Shown: positions 26,370 through 35,891, numbered from the stretch's first letter. The stretch: 64,000 nucleotides of DNA from Marinobacter lipolyticus (GCF_018424605.1 NZ_QTKT01000004.1:248001-312000); one strand, 5' to 3'. The notes: a model not told the origin generated them from the letters alone. Made by a program: numbers and translations.

Positions 26370-27494
26370 ATGGCAAATTCCAGATCGCAGCGTTCAGGCG
26401 ATGCGCCCCGTGTCTTGCTGCTGTCGGGCTACGACGCGACCAGCCATCAACGCTGGCGGGAGCAGCTCACCGCCCTGTTGCCAGAGTATGCCTGGCATAC
26501 GCTGACGCTGCCCCCGCGATTTTTTCGCTGGCGTATCCGCGGTAACCCGCTGAGCTGGCTGAATGAGCCGGCCTTTCGCGAATCCTGGGATCTGGTGGTT
26601 GCCACCTCCATGGTCGACCTCGCCTCGCTGCGCAGTTTTCATCCGCAATTGACGAAAACGCCCTGCCTGCTTTATATGCACGAAAACCAGTTCGCCTTCC
26701 CGGTATCCGGAACGCAGGCCGCCAGTGTCGATCCGCAAATGGTGAATCTGTACAGCGCCATCTCCGCCGACCGCGTCGTTTACAACAGCGCCTGGAACCG
26801 TGACAGCTTTCTCGACGGTGCCCGGGACTTCCTCGACAAGATGCCCGACGGTGTGCCCGGGGGCCTGATCGAGGCGCTGCGGGAAAAGTCCGAGGTGATC
26901 CCGGTACCGATTGAAGACCGGCTGTTTACCGAGCCGGCGGCGGCGACAAACTGGGCCTGCCCCCATCTGCTGTGGAATCACCGCTGGGAATACGACAAAG
27001 GGCCGGAGCGGCTGCTGAAACTCCTGCAGGCGCTGGACCGGCGCTCGGTTCCGTTTCGCCTGAGCGTTGTCGGTGAGCGCTTCCGCAGCCATCCGCCAGC
27101 GTTTGAGCAAATCCGCGAGCAGTTCGCAGGCCATCTGGAGCACTGGGGGTTTCTGCCGCGCCGTGCGGATTATGACCGGCTGTTGGCCGAGGCCGACGTC
27201 GTGCTCTCGACGGCACTCCACGATTTCCAGGGGCTGTCGATGCTCGAAGCCATGGCGTCCGGCTGCCTGCCGCTGGCCCCGGATCGCCTGGCCTACCGTG
27301 AGTATGTACCGGATCGTTGCCGCTATGACAGCGACCCTCAGAACGCGGAAGCGGAGGGCGAAGCCGCCGCAGCCTGCCTCCAAGGCCTGCTACAGAGCCA
27401 GCCGCCCCGATGCCCGCCAACTCCCTGGCGGGCGTCAGCGCTGGCCGACGCCTACCGGGCACTGTTTGACCACATGCTGCGGCCGGTACAATAA
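26370..27494 (+). CDS. GT4 glycosyltransferase, tRNA-queuosine mannosyltransferase-like (DUF3524)
   Basis: A 374-residue protein with a DUF3524-type N-terminus (VLLLSGYDATSHQRW, LYMHENQFAFP) and a GT4 nucleotide-sugar domain (WNHRWEYDKGPE, then HDFQGLSMLEAMASGCLPLAP). The same architecture is found in the animal enzyme QTMAN/GTDC1, which adds mannose to queuosine-34 of tRNA-Asp; the bacterial members' substrate is not settled as far as I know. No clear ribosome site precedes the ATG. The next gene starts 5 nt after the stop. Confidence 0.75.
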   Translation: MANSRSQRSGDAPRVLLLSGYDATSHQRWREQLTALLPEYAWHTLTLPPRFFRWRIRGNPLSWLNEPAFRESWDLVVATSMVDLASLRSFHPQLTKTPCLLYMHENQFAFPVSGTQAASVDPQMVNLYSAISADRVVYNSAWNRDSFLDGARDFLDKMPDGVPGGLIEALREKSEVIPVPIEDRLFTEPAAATNWACPHLLWNHRWEYDKGPERLLKLLQALDRRSVPFRLSVVGERFRSHPPAFEQIREQFAGHLEHWGFLPRRADYDRLLAEADVVLSTALHDFQGLSMLEAMASGCLPLAPDRLAYREYVPDRCRYDSDPQNAEAEGEAAAACLQGLLQSQPPRCPPTPWRASALADAYRALFDHMLRPVQ

Positions 27495-27499
27495 CGCTC

Positions 27500-29782
27500 A
27501 TGCCTTATATGCCTGATCATCCCGAGCACACCAATGCTGCGCAGCTGCCGGATTTTCTCACCGAGGAGCAACGCGCCATCATCACCGCCGGCTACGAGCA
27601 CTCGGTGATTACCGCCGTGGCCGGCAGTGGCAAAACCTCCACCCTGGCCTGGCGTATCCGTTATCTGCTGCAACAGGGCCACGACCCGGATCGCATGCTG
27701 GTGCTGATGTTCAACCGCAGTGCGCGGGTGGATTTCGAGCGCAAGCTGCGGGACGTCACCCGCAACCTGGGGCTGGCGACACCGGAGATCCGCACTTATC
27801 ACGCCATGGGTCTGCGGCTGTACAAGCGGTTCGTGCGCGAAGGCTATCTGCCGGGGTTCTCCGACAAGATCCTGACCGAGCAGGAGATCAGCTTTCAGGC
27901 CTGGCTGCTGACCCGACGGCTGGCGCCGGAAGATCTGGCCGATGAGATTCGCCGCAACAAGAAGGACTTTGTGGAAACGGCAACCGGCTTTATTGATCGG
28001 GTGAAAACTACCTTGTCACCGGCCGAGGTGGTGTTTGAAGAACTCGGTTATTCCGACAAGCACCGATACCTGATCGACCTGTTCCACAGTTTCGAGCAAT
28101 GGCGCAAAAGCCAGGGGCGGATCAGCTACGCGGACATGCTCTACGAGCCGGTGATGGCGATTCACCAGAACCCGCCATTGCAGCGCCTGGTGGCCAACAA
28201 GATGGACCTGATTCTGGTGGACGAATATCAGGACACCAACGAGATCCAGCACCTGCTGCTCCGCTATGTGGCCGGCGAACGGGCGCGGGTCACCGTGGTG
28301 GGTGACCCCGACCAGACCATTTATGAGTTCCGCGGCGCGCGGCCGGAATTCATCCTCAAGCGCTTCAGTGACGAGTTCGAGAGCCCGCTGGAACAGACCC
28401 TGAGCTACAGCTTCCGCTACGGCCACCGGGTGGCCCTGCTGGCGAACCATCTGATCTGTCACAACACCGGGCGCAAGGATGTGCTTTGCCACGCCCACCC
28501 CTCCACACCGGACACCGGCATTACCCTGCACGAATCCGAGCACGACGACGAAACCGTGGTGCAACTGCTGCATCAGCAGCCCGCCGAGGCGCTGGCCAAC
28601 ACCGCCATTCTGTTCCGGGTCTGGAGCCAGAGCGTGCCGATCGAGCTGAAGCTGCTGTCGCGGCAGATTCCCTACCGCATCGACGCCGGCAAAGGGGCCC
28701 TGTTCAGCCGCGAGGTTCAGGCGGTCACCGCCCTGCTGACGGTGATTGCCGGCAAGCTGGGCAACCTGCCAGTGGAGGATCGGCTGGACACGGCCCGCCA
28801 GTTATTGCGGTTCCCCCATGTCGGGTTAAAAGAACCGGAACTGGAGCAGCTGGCAGGCTTTCTGGCCGGGTTCGACCATGACTGGCACCAGCGCCTGCTG
28901 GCGATGGATTTCGACGCCCTGGCTCCCATGGCGGCCCGCAAGCTGCGCAAACTGGGTGAGGTGCTGGCGCGTCTGCGCGGCTACAGCGGGCCGGTCAGCA
29001 ATGCCATCAGCGTGTACGCCGAACACACCGATCTGTACGAGGGTATTCGCAGCCTGGCGCTGACCCACGAGGCGGCCGATGAACGCATCGACACCGTCGA
29101 TGGCTTCCGCGCTTACCTCAGCGGCCTGAAGGTGGACGCCGCGGCTGCCCTGGCGCACCTGAAGACCCTGAAACAGCAGGCCGGTGAGCGGGCCGGCCAC
29201 GGCGTGCTGCTGTCGACCATCCACCGCACCAAGGGCCTGGAGTGGCCGGTGGTGATTCTGCCGGGCCTTCAGGAAAAATACCTGCCCTACACCCCCCGGC
29301 CACAGGACAACCCACGGGCCTTTCTGGAAAGTGAGCGACGGCTGCTTTATGTGGCGATGACCCGCACCCGACAGCAACTGCACCTGATCACCCGCCCTGC
29401 CGGCTCTGCGCGACACCTCGAGGGCGATCTCGGCCGCAGCCGGTTTGTCGACGAACTCTGTTACGACCTGTCTGCCGCACTGGGGGAATGGCTCGACCAG
29501 CGCTCTGCAACCGACTCGCCGATTTTTTGCTCTGAACAGCCACTGACGCCGGTGGCACATCGCTACGCCGGGCGTGAAGACGTGGTACTGGAAGGGCAGG
29601 AGGCCGCCAACAGCACTGGAAGCGGACCGCTGTGGGCCAACCCGCGGCTCAGCCACGCCATTTTCGGTGCCGGCACCGTCACCAGCGAGGACGAAAGCGC
29701 GTTCGAAGTGCGTTTCGATTCCGGGGAAGCCCTGAACTTCAGCAAGAAAAGCGCCCACCTCTACTTCACCCCGGTGCCCTGA
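27500..29782 (+). CDS. UvrD/Rep-type ATP-dependent helicase
   Basis: A 760-residue SF1A helicase distinct from uvrD at 9925. Walker A is AVAGSGKTSTLAW (about 39-50), motif II VDEYQDTNE, motif III GDPDQTIYEFRGARPE, motif V STIHRTKGLEWPVV, motif VI YVAMTRTRQQL. A small beta domain ends the protein (HAIFGAGTVTSEDESAFEVRF), similar to the Tudor-like tail of UvrD. Role in repair or replication restart is probable but not specified. Two starts three codons apart (MPY and MPD) are both possible. It closely follows the glycosyltransferase gene. Confidence 0.88.
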   Translation: MPYMPDHPEHTNAAQLPDFLTEEQRAIITAGYEHSVITAVAGSGKTSTLAWRIRYLLQQGHDPDRMLVLMFNRSARVDFERKLRDVTRNLGLATPEIRTYHAMGLRLYKRFVREGYLPGFSDKILTEQEISFQAWLLTRRLAPEDLADEIRRNKKDFVETATGFIDRVKTTLSPAEVVFEELGYSDKHRYLIDLFHSFEQWRKSQGRISYADMLYEPVMAIHQNPPLQRLVANKMDLILVDEYQDTNEIQHLLLRYVAGERARVTVVGDPDQTIYEFRGARPEFILKRFSDEFESPLEQTLSYSFRYGHRVALLANHLICHNTGRKDVLCHAHPSTPDTGITLHESEHDDETVVQLLHQQPAEALANTAILFRVWSQSVPIELKLLSRQIPYRIDAGKGALFSREVQAVTALLTVIAGKLGNLPVEDRLDTARQLLRFPHVGLKEPELEQLAGFLAGFDHDWHQRLLAMDFDALAPMAARKLRKLGEVLARLRGYSGPVSNAISVYAEHTDLYEGIRSLALTHEAADERIDTVDGFRAYLSGLKVDAAAALAHLKTLKQQAGERAGHGVLLSTIHRTKGLEWPVVILPGLQEKYLPYTPRPQDNPRAFLESERRLLYVAMTRTRQQLHLITRPAGSARHLEGDLGRSRFVDELCYDLSAALGEWLDQRSATDSPIFCSEQPLTPVAHRYAGREDVVLEGQEAANSTGSGPLWANPRLSHAIFGAGTVTSEDESAFEVRFDSGEALNFSKKSAHLYFTPVP

Positions 29783-29826
29783 TCACTACGCTTTGCCATG
29801 ATGGCCCCAGGCGTACAATCACCTAT

Positions 29827-29845
29827 CCGGTATTTGCCGGTTTTT
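29827..29845 (+). terminator. Weak terminator after the helicase gene
   Basis: A minimal CCGG/CCGG hairpin with a 6-nt loop is followed by TTTTT and, after a few bases, a longer T-run. It fits the end of the helicase transcript but the stem has only four base pairs. Confidence 0.35.
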
Positions 29846-29946
29846 CTTTGTTTTTTTTGAATCCATCCCGTAAATTGCCCGTAAGTCTGCAGTAACGACA
29901 ACACCGAAAAAGTGGTAAACAACTACAACCGAACAGGAGGTTCAGC

Positions 29947-31140
29947 ATGAACATCATGCGCCCACTTACCGTAGCCGCCCTGGCTGCGTCCCTTGCCACC
30001 CCAGCCCTTGCCGATCGTGTACAGAGCATCTACCTCAACCCGTTCGCCGGCTATCAGCTGTTTGACGACAAGCGCGATCTGAGTGAAACCGGAACGTTTG
30101 GCGTGGGCGCTGAGTACCGTTTCCTGCCCAACTGGTCGGTTGAGGCGGTGTTCTCTCGCGCCGACGCGGATCGGAAATACCGGCCGGGCTCCTCGGACTT
30201 TGAAGAATTCCGCCTTGACGGCACCTACTATTTTGCCGGTCAGGACGAAGCCTGGAACCCATACCTGTCTCTGGGTGCCGGCCATGCCGATTTCGGCGAT
30301 GACGTGCTGGCGGTACAGACCGCGGGTTCCGACCACGATGAAACCCGCGTTAACGTGGGCGCCGGCGTGCGTTACAACGTGACCGACACCGTCTCCATCC
30401 GCGGTGACCTGCGCGAATTCCATGGCATCGACGAGAGCACCTTTGACACCATGGTGTCGCTGGGCCTGAGCTTTGCCTTTAATCGCACGCAGTCTGATCC
30501 CGAGCCGGCCGACGCCGATGGTGACGGCGTGCCTGACAGCCGCGACCAGTGCCCGGGCACTGCGGCAGGTGCCAGCGTCGACAGCACCGGCTGTGAACGC
30601 GATGCCGACAACGACGGCGTGGTCGACAGCCGCGATAACTGCCCCAACACGCCGGCCGGCGCCAGGGTGAACAGCAGCGGCTGCGAACTGGACAGTGACA
30701 ACGACGGCGTGGTCAACACCATGGATCTGTGTCCGGGCACCGCAGCGGGTGCCGAGGTGGACGAGACCGGTTGTGAAGGCGTGACCGAAACGGTCGAGAC
30801 CATTGAGCTGCGCGTTCAGTTCCCCAACAACAGCTCCGTGATCGGCAACGCCTACGATGAGGAAATCCGCCGGGTGGCCGACTTCATGGCCGAATACCCG
30901 GAAACCACGGTGGAAATTGCCGGTCATTCAGACAGCACCGGTGATGCGGAGTACAACCGCTTCCTGTCACAGCGTCGTGCCGAAGCCGTGGCCGATCGCC
31001 TGACCCAGTCGCTGGGTGTGGCTGAAGACCGCGTCAGTGCCACCGGCTACGGGGAATCCGAGCCGATTGCCAGCAACGACACCGCCGCCGGCCGTGCCGA
31101 AAACCGTCGCGTCGAGGCCCGCATTCAGGTCAGCCGCTGA
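29947..31140 (+). CDS. OmpA-family outer-membrane protein with TSP type-3 repeats
   Basis: A 397-residue OmpA protein. Signal peptide ends near ALA (about residue 22); an eight-strand barrel occupies about 25-180; three calcium-binding thrombospondin type-3 repeats follow (DADGDGVPDSRDQCPGT, DADNDGVVDSRDNCPNT, DSDNDGVVNTMDLCPGT); the C-terminal peptidoglycan-binding OmpA domain holds EIAGHSDSTGDAEYNRFLSQ and RAENRRVEARI. It links outer membrane to cell wall. AGGAGG precedes the ATG. A strong terminator ends the transcript. Confidence 0.93.
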   Translation: MNIMRPLTVAALAASLATPALADRVQSIYLNPFAGYQLFDDKRDLSETGTFGVGAEYRFLPNWSVEAVFSRADADRKYRPGSSDFEEFRLDGTYYFAGQDEAWNPYLSLGAGHADFGDDVLAVQTAGSDHDETRVNVGAGVRYNVTDTVSIRGDLREFHGIDESTFDTMVSLGLSFAFNRTQSDPEPADADGDGVPDSRDQCPGTAAGASVDSTGCERDADNDGVVDSRDNCPNTPAGARVNSSGCELDSDNDGVVNTMDLCPGTAAGAEVDETGCEGVTETVETIELRVQFPNNSSVIGNAYDEEIRRVADFMAEYPETTVEIAGHSDSTGDAEYNRFLSQRRAEAVADRLTQSLGVAEDRVSATGYGESEPIASNDTAAGRAENRRVEARIQVSR

Positions 31141-31164
31141 TTCTCCAGCGCGCTACCCTGATTG

Positions 31165-31191
31165 AAAAGGCGCCTTCGGGCGCCTTTTTTT
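31165..31191 (+). terminator. Intrinsic terminator after the OmpA gene
   Basis: AAAA, GGCGCC, TTCG tetraloop, GGCGCC and seven T: a textbook rho-independent terminator. The next gene's ribosome site begins only about 8 nt later, so that gene must be transcribed from its own weak promoter or by read-through. Confidence 0.93.
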
Positions 31192-31209
31192 CTGGACCAG
31201 GAGTTTGTC

Positions 31210-31689
31210 ATGGGCCGTCTTTTATCACTGCTGTTGCTGCTGTCCCTGCCTGCGGTTCTGCCGGCGCAGGTCTATCGCTGCAGCACCGACAGCGGCACCC
31301 GCTTTGCCGATCAGCCCTGCGGCGACAACGCTGAAACCATCACCATCCGCGACAATCGCATTGGCGGCAGTTTCGCGGACAACCTGCCTGAGACCGAACC
31401 CCCCTCCATCGACGCCGACAATGATCAACAGGCGGCGCGCCCGCAGGAGGAAACGACCTGTCGTTTTATCAACTCGACCGATCTGCGCACCTACCTGAGC
31501 CGCAATCAGGTGGTGAAAGGAATGACTAAAGATCATGTGCTGAGAGCCTTCGGACGCCCCCCGGAAACCTACCCGACGCCTCAGGAGACCTGGGTCTACC
31601 AGACCAGATACTATGGCGCGCTCTACGAGCTCACCTACGTGTACTTCAAGGATGGCTGTGTTGAGCGGGTGGATTACCGCAAACCCTGA
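31210..31689 (+). CDS. DUF4124-type envelope protein with SmpA-like C-terminus
   Basis: A 159-residue secreted protein. The signal peptide (MGRLLSLLLLLSLPAVLPA) is followed by QVYRCSTDSGTRFADQPCG, the DUF4124 pattern with its cysteine pair, and later by KGMTKDHVLRAFGRPPE, a turn also found in SmpA/BamE-like domains. Function is unknown, but the fold suggests an envelope assembly or regulatory factor. AGGAG lies upstream of the ATG at 31210; an earlier ATG inside the terminator is rejected. Its last 44 nt overlap a convergent methyltransferase gene. Confidence 0.78.
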   Translation: MGRLLSLLLLLSLPAVLPAQVYRCSTDSGTRFADQPCGDNAETITIRDNRIGGSFADNLPETEPPSIDADNDQQAARPQEETTCRFINSTDLRTYLSRNQVVKGMTKDHVLRAFGRPPETYPTPQETWVYQTRYYGALYELTYVYFKDGCVERVDYRKP

Positions 31690-32920
31690 TCGCGTCCACC
31701 AGCAGGTTGCGGGGCGTGAGCGCGCGCTCGCAGAAGGTACCCAGCTTCACCTCATAGCCCTGCTCTTCAAGGAACAGCGCGTAATCCAGCACCATCCAAA
31801 GTTCCAGTGGCCGGCGGAACAGATGGCGCACCAACTCATGGCGACGGACCTGGGCAAAACGCCGCTCACCATGCCGCTGCCAACGGGCAAAGTCGGTTTC
31901 AGCCGGCAGGCTCAGGCCTTTTTTTCCGGCCGCCCAGCGACAGAATCCTTCGAAGTCTCCGCCCGCCAGATGAGCCGGGTGAGAGGGCACCGGCAGGTAG
32001 TCATCAACCTCCCGCAGTTCACGCTGCAAGCCATCGAACCCCAGGCGCCAGCAGCTGACCTGCGCGGTCTGCGACCGTACCCGCGCCGGCGCCGTGACGG
32101 TCTCCTGAACCGCCAGCCGTAACTCCGCGCGCTGGAGGTTGAGGGCCTCCTCGCAGCCGTTCACCCGGTCTGAGAGCGGCTGGTAGAATTCGGTTGCGGT
32201 CAGGTGATAACAACAGGGAGAGAAACTGACCCGAGACAGGCCGTCTTCGCTGGCCCTGCGGATCAAGCGACGGTGCAGATCACCACAGGCGTGCAGCGCC
32301 ACACCGTGAGAGTCGGGAGCCAACCTGAGATCGGCGGCCATGACGTCCTGGCTTCGCAGCGTGACCCGGTCCTGATACTGACGAGCCAGGCGATTGCCGT
32401 CGACTACCAGCGACTCGTCCCATTCCAGCCCGGTGACCTGGGACGGGCAGCGGGCCGCCAGGGTTCGGGCCAGATGTCCTTTGCCGCAGCACCAATCGAT
32501 CACCGGTTCGCTCAGGGGCAGGAGCGCCGCGGTGAAGGCGCCGGCCTGCAGGCGTTTGCGCCCGGGCATGTCCGTGGCGCGGGTCTCTGGCAGGGTGCTC
32601 GCCGCCACCGCGGTCGCCCCTTCGGTCATGGTCGGCAGCGACACCAGGGCGTGTCGCTCGGCCAGCGATGGTAGCCATCCGCTCAGGCATTGCGCCAGCC
32701 GCCCAGGGTTATCTTCAAAACCATCACAGTCGTGATCGCTGAAACTGGCCACCACACCGGCAAGCTCGGGGTAACGCTCCGTCCAGCCGGGACGCGGTTC
32801 CATGAACGGCGCTGGCCGCCACAGCGGCTGGTGCACCTGCAGCCACCGATTGAGCCGCTGCCAGTGGCTGTAAACACTTTCTGCGCTCTGGTGTAAACTC
32901 GCCGCCGGAGGTAACGTCAT
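31646..32920 (-). CDS. SAM-dependent methyltransferase (Methyltransf_32 type)
   Basis: A 424-residue protein with the SAM motif VIDWCCGKGHLARTLA (about 139-154), acidic motif GLEWDE, LHACGDLHRRLI and VSFSPCCYHL, which together are typical of the Methyltransf_32 group. Substrate unknown; RNA is the usual guess. The chosen ATG shares two bases with the start codon of the divergent methyltransferase gene (a CATG arrangement), and its ribosome site is weak. The 3' end overlaps a convergent gene by 44 nt. Confidence 0.75.
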   Translation of the reverse strand: MTLPPAASLHQSAESVYSHWQRLNRWLQVHQPLWRPAPFMEPRPGWTERYPELAGVVASFSDHDCDGFEDNPGRLAQCLSGWLPSLAERHALVSLPTMTEGATAVAASTLPETRATDMPGRKRLQAGAFTAALLPLSEPVIDWCCGKGHLARTLAARCPSQVTGLEWDESLVVDGNRLARQYQDRVTLRSQDVMAADLRLAPDSHGVALHACGDLHRRLIRRASEDGLSRVSFSPCCYHLTATEFYQPLSDRVNGCEEALNLQRAELRLAVQETVTAPARVRSQTAQVSCWRLGFDGLQRELREVDDYLPVPSHPAHLAGGDFEGFCRWAAGKKGLSLPAETDFARWQRHGERRFAQVRRHELVRHLFRRPLELWMVLDYALFLEEQGYEVKLGTFCERALTPRNLLVDAIRVCGNPPAQHSHP

Positions 32921-33632
32921 GCAACTGGCCTTTGTACTTGTTGAACCCAAGGTTCCGGAAAATGTCGGAGCGGCTGCCCGCGCCCTGTGCACCATGGGCT
33001 TTGGCGAGCTGTGGCTGGTCAATTCGGACCTGCACACCCGGCCCGAGGCCCACTGGCTTGCCCACGGCAGCGATCACATTCTGGAGAACGCGCGCATTTT
33101 CCCCAATCTGGCGGCGGTAAGAAACTCCGTAGACCTGCTGATGGGCACGTCGGCCAAACCGCGGCACCAACGGCAGGACTGGCACGAGCCCGCCCGTTTG
33201 CGTGACGTACTGGCCAGCAAAGGCGCTTCGGTTGCCACGGCCGCTCTGGTGTTCGGAAGGGAAGACCGGGGCCTGTCCAATGAGGAGCTGGCGCTGTGCG
33301 ACCTGCTGACCGGCATCCCGATGAAAGTGCCTTATCCCTCGTTGAATCTTGCGCAAGCGGTCATGCTGTACGCCTGGGAGATGTCCGGGCTGTCCGTCAC
33401 CGCAACGACCGATGCCACCGGCGCGCAGGATGGCGCACGGCTCGGGGCGCTCCGTCAGCGGCTGGAAGCCCTGTTACCGGAACTGGACACACCGGCTGAG
33501 GGTAAATTGTTCCAGTGGGTTTTTCAGCGGCTGCCGTTGCTCTCCGGCCGGGATGTCGGCTTTGTTCACACGCTGTGCGGTAATGTGGAGCGCGCCATCA
33601 CCCGCAGCAAGCGCCCGCCAGACAAGCCCTGA
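32919..33632 (+). CDS. lasT: SPOUT-family tRNA/rRNA methyltransferase, LasT (YjtD)-like
   Basis: A 237-residue TrmH/SPOUT methyltransferase. LVEPKVPENVGAAARALCTMGF is the family N-terminus, and LVFGREDRGLSNEELALCD plus VPYPSLNLAQAV form the trefoil-knot SAM site. The HWLAHGSDHILENARIFP segment and C-terminal WVFQRLPLLSGRD are closer to E. coli LasT than to TrmJ (from my memory of those proteins). It probably methylates 2'-O of an RNA nucleotide; the target is not known. GGAGG precedes the ATG. Confidence 0.82.
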   Translation: MQLAFVLVEPKVPENVGAAARALCTMGFGELWLVNSDLHTRPEAHWLAHGSDHILENARIFPNLAAVRNSVDLLMGTSAKPRHQRQDWHEPARLRDVLASKGASVATAALVFGREDRGLSNEELALCDLLTGIPMKVPYPSLNLAQAVMLYAWEMSGLSVTATTDATGAQDGARLGALRQRLEALLPELDTPAEGKLFQWVFQRLPLLSGRDVGFVHTLCGNVERAITRSKRPPDKP

Positions 33633-33642
33633 GCCCGGCCGA

Positions 33643-34914
33643 TTATTCCGCGAATCGACCGGGGCGGAAGGCATCCAGGCAGACCGCCGGTTCCTCCCCG
33701 TCAATAACCTGGGCAATCACATCGGCGCTGGCGGCGGAGAGCGTCCAGCCGAAGGTGCCGTGACCGGTATTCAGGTAGAGATTGTCCCGCGGTCCCCGGC
33801 CAATGATGGCAGGGCCGTCCGGGGTCATCGGGCGGAAGCCGGTCCAGGCTTCGGCGGCGTCCAGGTCGGCGCAGCCGGGAAATCTCGATTCCACCGATTT
33901 GCGGATGGTGGCCAGCCTTGCCGCGGGGATATCCCGGTTGAAGTCGGCAAGCTCCACGAACCCGGTGGCCCGCAGGCGGTTGCCGAGGCGGGTGGACACC
34001 ACTTTGAAGTTGTCATCGTGGATGGTCGACGTCGGGGCGCGCTGCGGGTCCTTGAGTGGAACCGTCAGGCTGTATCCCTTGACCGGGTAAATCGGCAGCG
34101 CCAGCCCCAGCGGTTTGACCAGATGATTTGACCAGCACCCGGCGCTGATCACAAAAGCATCGGCCTTCAGGGTTTCCAGGCCGCCATCCCCGGTTCGCAG
34201 GGTGATGGCTTTCACCCGCTTGGCATCCGCCAGCAATGCCTCAGCTTCCACGTTATAACGGAGAACCACACCCTGCGCCTCACAGGCCCGGGCCAGCTCC
34301 CGGGAAAACAGGTGGCAGTCACCGGTGCCGTCGGTGTCAAAACTCAGCGCTCCGTAAAGCGGGCCGTCGCCGACCATTCCGGGCTCGGCTTGCCGTACCT
34401 GCTCGGGGCTCAGCAGGCGGGCCGGAATCCCGAGCTCGGCAAGAAGCTCACAGGTAGCGCGGTAGGTGTCCATGGCCTCCGGTGTGCTGGCCAGGTGCAG
34501 CAGGCCCTGGTGCGCACCGTCGAAGGCCAGGCCCAGCTCGCTTTCCAGAGCCAGAAACCGTTCCCGGCTGTGTATACCCAGGCGCAGCATGGCCCGGCGG
34601 TTCAGACCAAAAAGACCCGGTGACCAGGCGTAGCGCAGGGTCGCGAACATGAAATTGAGGGTTTCCAGCGAGGGCGGCATCCGCAACTTCAGCGGTCCAT
34701 CCTGTTTGAAAATCCAGGGCAGCGCCTTGAACACCATGGCGTGGTCCGCCCAGGGATAGACCACGCCGTATGAGCGCTGGGCGGCATTGCCTTTGCTGGT
34801 TTCGTTTCCGGCGATGTCATGGCGTTCCAGCACCGTGACCTGATGGCCCCGGCGGTTGAGCTCATAGGCGGTGGTTATACCCACCACGCCGCCACCGACA
34901 ACAATAATGTGCAT
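33643..34914 (-). CDS. dadA: D-amino-acid dehydrogenase (DadA-like FAD oxidoreductase)
   Basis: A 423-residue flavoprotein. The N-terminus MHIIVVGGGVVGITTAYELNRRGHQVTVLE is the FAD-binding Rossmann fold, and the C-terminal GTFGWTLSAASADVIAQ loop plus GFRPMTPDGPAIIGRGP are hallmarks of DadA. DadA oxidises D-amino acids such as D-alanine and feeds electrons to the quinone pool. The start has GGAGAGG upstream; 32 in-frame codons further upstream are rejected. No alanine racemase lies next to it. It converges with lasT, 10 nt apart. Confidence 0.88.
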   Translation of the reverse strand: MHIIVVGGGVVGITTAYELNRRGHQVTVLERHDIAGNETSKGNAAQRSYGVVYPWADHAMVFKALPWIFKQDGPLKLRMPPSLETLNFMFATLRYAWSPGLFGLNRRAMLRLGIHSRERFLALESELGLAFDGAHQGLLHLASTPEAMDTYRATCELLAELGIPARLLSPEQVRQAEPGMVGDGPLYGALSFDTDGTGDCHLFSRELARACEAQGVVLRYNVEAEALLADAKRVKAITLRTGDGGLETLKADAFVISAGCWSNHLVKPLGLALPIYPVKGYSLTVPLKDPQRAPTSTIHDDNFKVVSTRLGNRLRATGFVELADFNRDIPAARLATIRKSVESRFPGCADLDAAEAWTGFRPMTPDGPAIIGRGPRDNLYLNTGHGTFGWTLSAASADVIAQVIDGEEPAVCLDAFRPGRFAE

Positions 34915-35087
34915 GCGCCTCTCCGTTACCTCCCACAACTGCCCTCTGACAGCCTGCCCGCGGGCAAATGGCTGCGCGGCTATTACCGCCATGCAGGTCA
35001 ACAATCGCACGAACTGTTAAACTGACGGCACCAAACTTTCAGGATAGCAGCCAAACCTCTGGTTGCGATGGAGCGTTGTGAGCCGCA

Positions 35088-35891
35088 ATGAGCAAGAAAC
35101 GTCGTGAGATTCCCGTTTTCGATCTTCCGATCATCGAGACCCACTGTCATCTGGATTACCTCAAGGATCGTCCGTTAGCAGAGACGCTGGCCGAAGCCCA
35201 GCGGGTCAATATCGAGAAAGTGATCACCATAGCGGTGTCTCCTGACAACCTCGCCCGCGTCCGCGAGCTCAGCCAGATTGCGCCGTGGGTCTATGGTACC
35301 CAGGGTATCCACCCTCACGACGCGGAAAGCTACTCTGACGAGGTGGAAGCAGAGATTCGCGCTCACGCCGGTGACGAAAAGATCGTCGCGGTGGGCGAAA
35401 TCGGCCTGGACTACTTCTACGACAACGCCGACCGTGACGTACAGCGCCAGGTGTTCCGTCGCCAGTTGCAGATCGCCTGCGACAGCGACCGCCCGGTGGT
35501 GATCCACAGTCGCGAAGCCGATGAAGACACCATTGCCATCCTGGGGGAGTTCGAGGCCACGCTGAAACGCCGCGGGGTTATCCACAGCTTTACGTCCGGC
35601 CCCGGTCTGGCCCGGTACGCGCTGGATCAGGGCTGGTGCCTGGGCTTCAACGGCATCACCACATTCAACAAGGCAGAAAATGTGCGGGATATTGTGCGGT
35701 TGGCACCCATTGAGCAGATTCTGCTGGAGACCGACTCGCCGTTTCTGACCCCGGTGCCCTATCGCGGCCGGGAAAATGCGCCCTTCTACATCCCCTTTGT
35801 GGCGGAGAAAATCGCAGAAGTGAAAGACCTGCCGCTGGAGCAGGTGCTACGGCAGACTTACGCCAACAGCCTGCGAACCTTCTTCGGTTAA
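35088..35891 (+). CDS. TatD-family metal-dependent hydrolase
   Basis: A 267-residue TIM-barrel hydrolase. Metal ligands: ETHCHLD (HxH) near residue 20, VGEIGLDYFYD (Glu), PVVIHSREADED (His), and a late LETDSPFLTPVPYRG (Asp). This is the complete TatD set, seen in 3'-5' DNA exonucleases and D-aminoacyl-tRNA deacylase relatives. Its TAA overlaps the stop of the convergent cyclase gene in a shared TTAA. A clear ribosome site is not seen. Confidence 0.9.
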   Translation: MSKKRREIPVFDLPIIETHCHLDYLKDRPLAETLAEAQRVNIEKVITIAVSPDNLARVRELSQIAPWVYGTQGIHPHDAESYSDEVEAEIRAHAGDEKIVAVGEIGLDYFYDNADRDVQRQVFRRQLQIACDSDRPVVIHSREADEDTIAILGEFEATLKRRGVIHSFTSGPGLARYALDQGWCLGFNGITTFNKAENVRDIVRLAPIEQILLETDSPFLTPVPYRGRENAPFYIPFVAEKIAEVKDLPLEQVLRQTYANSLRTFFG

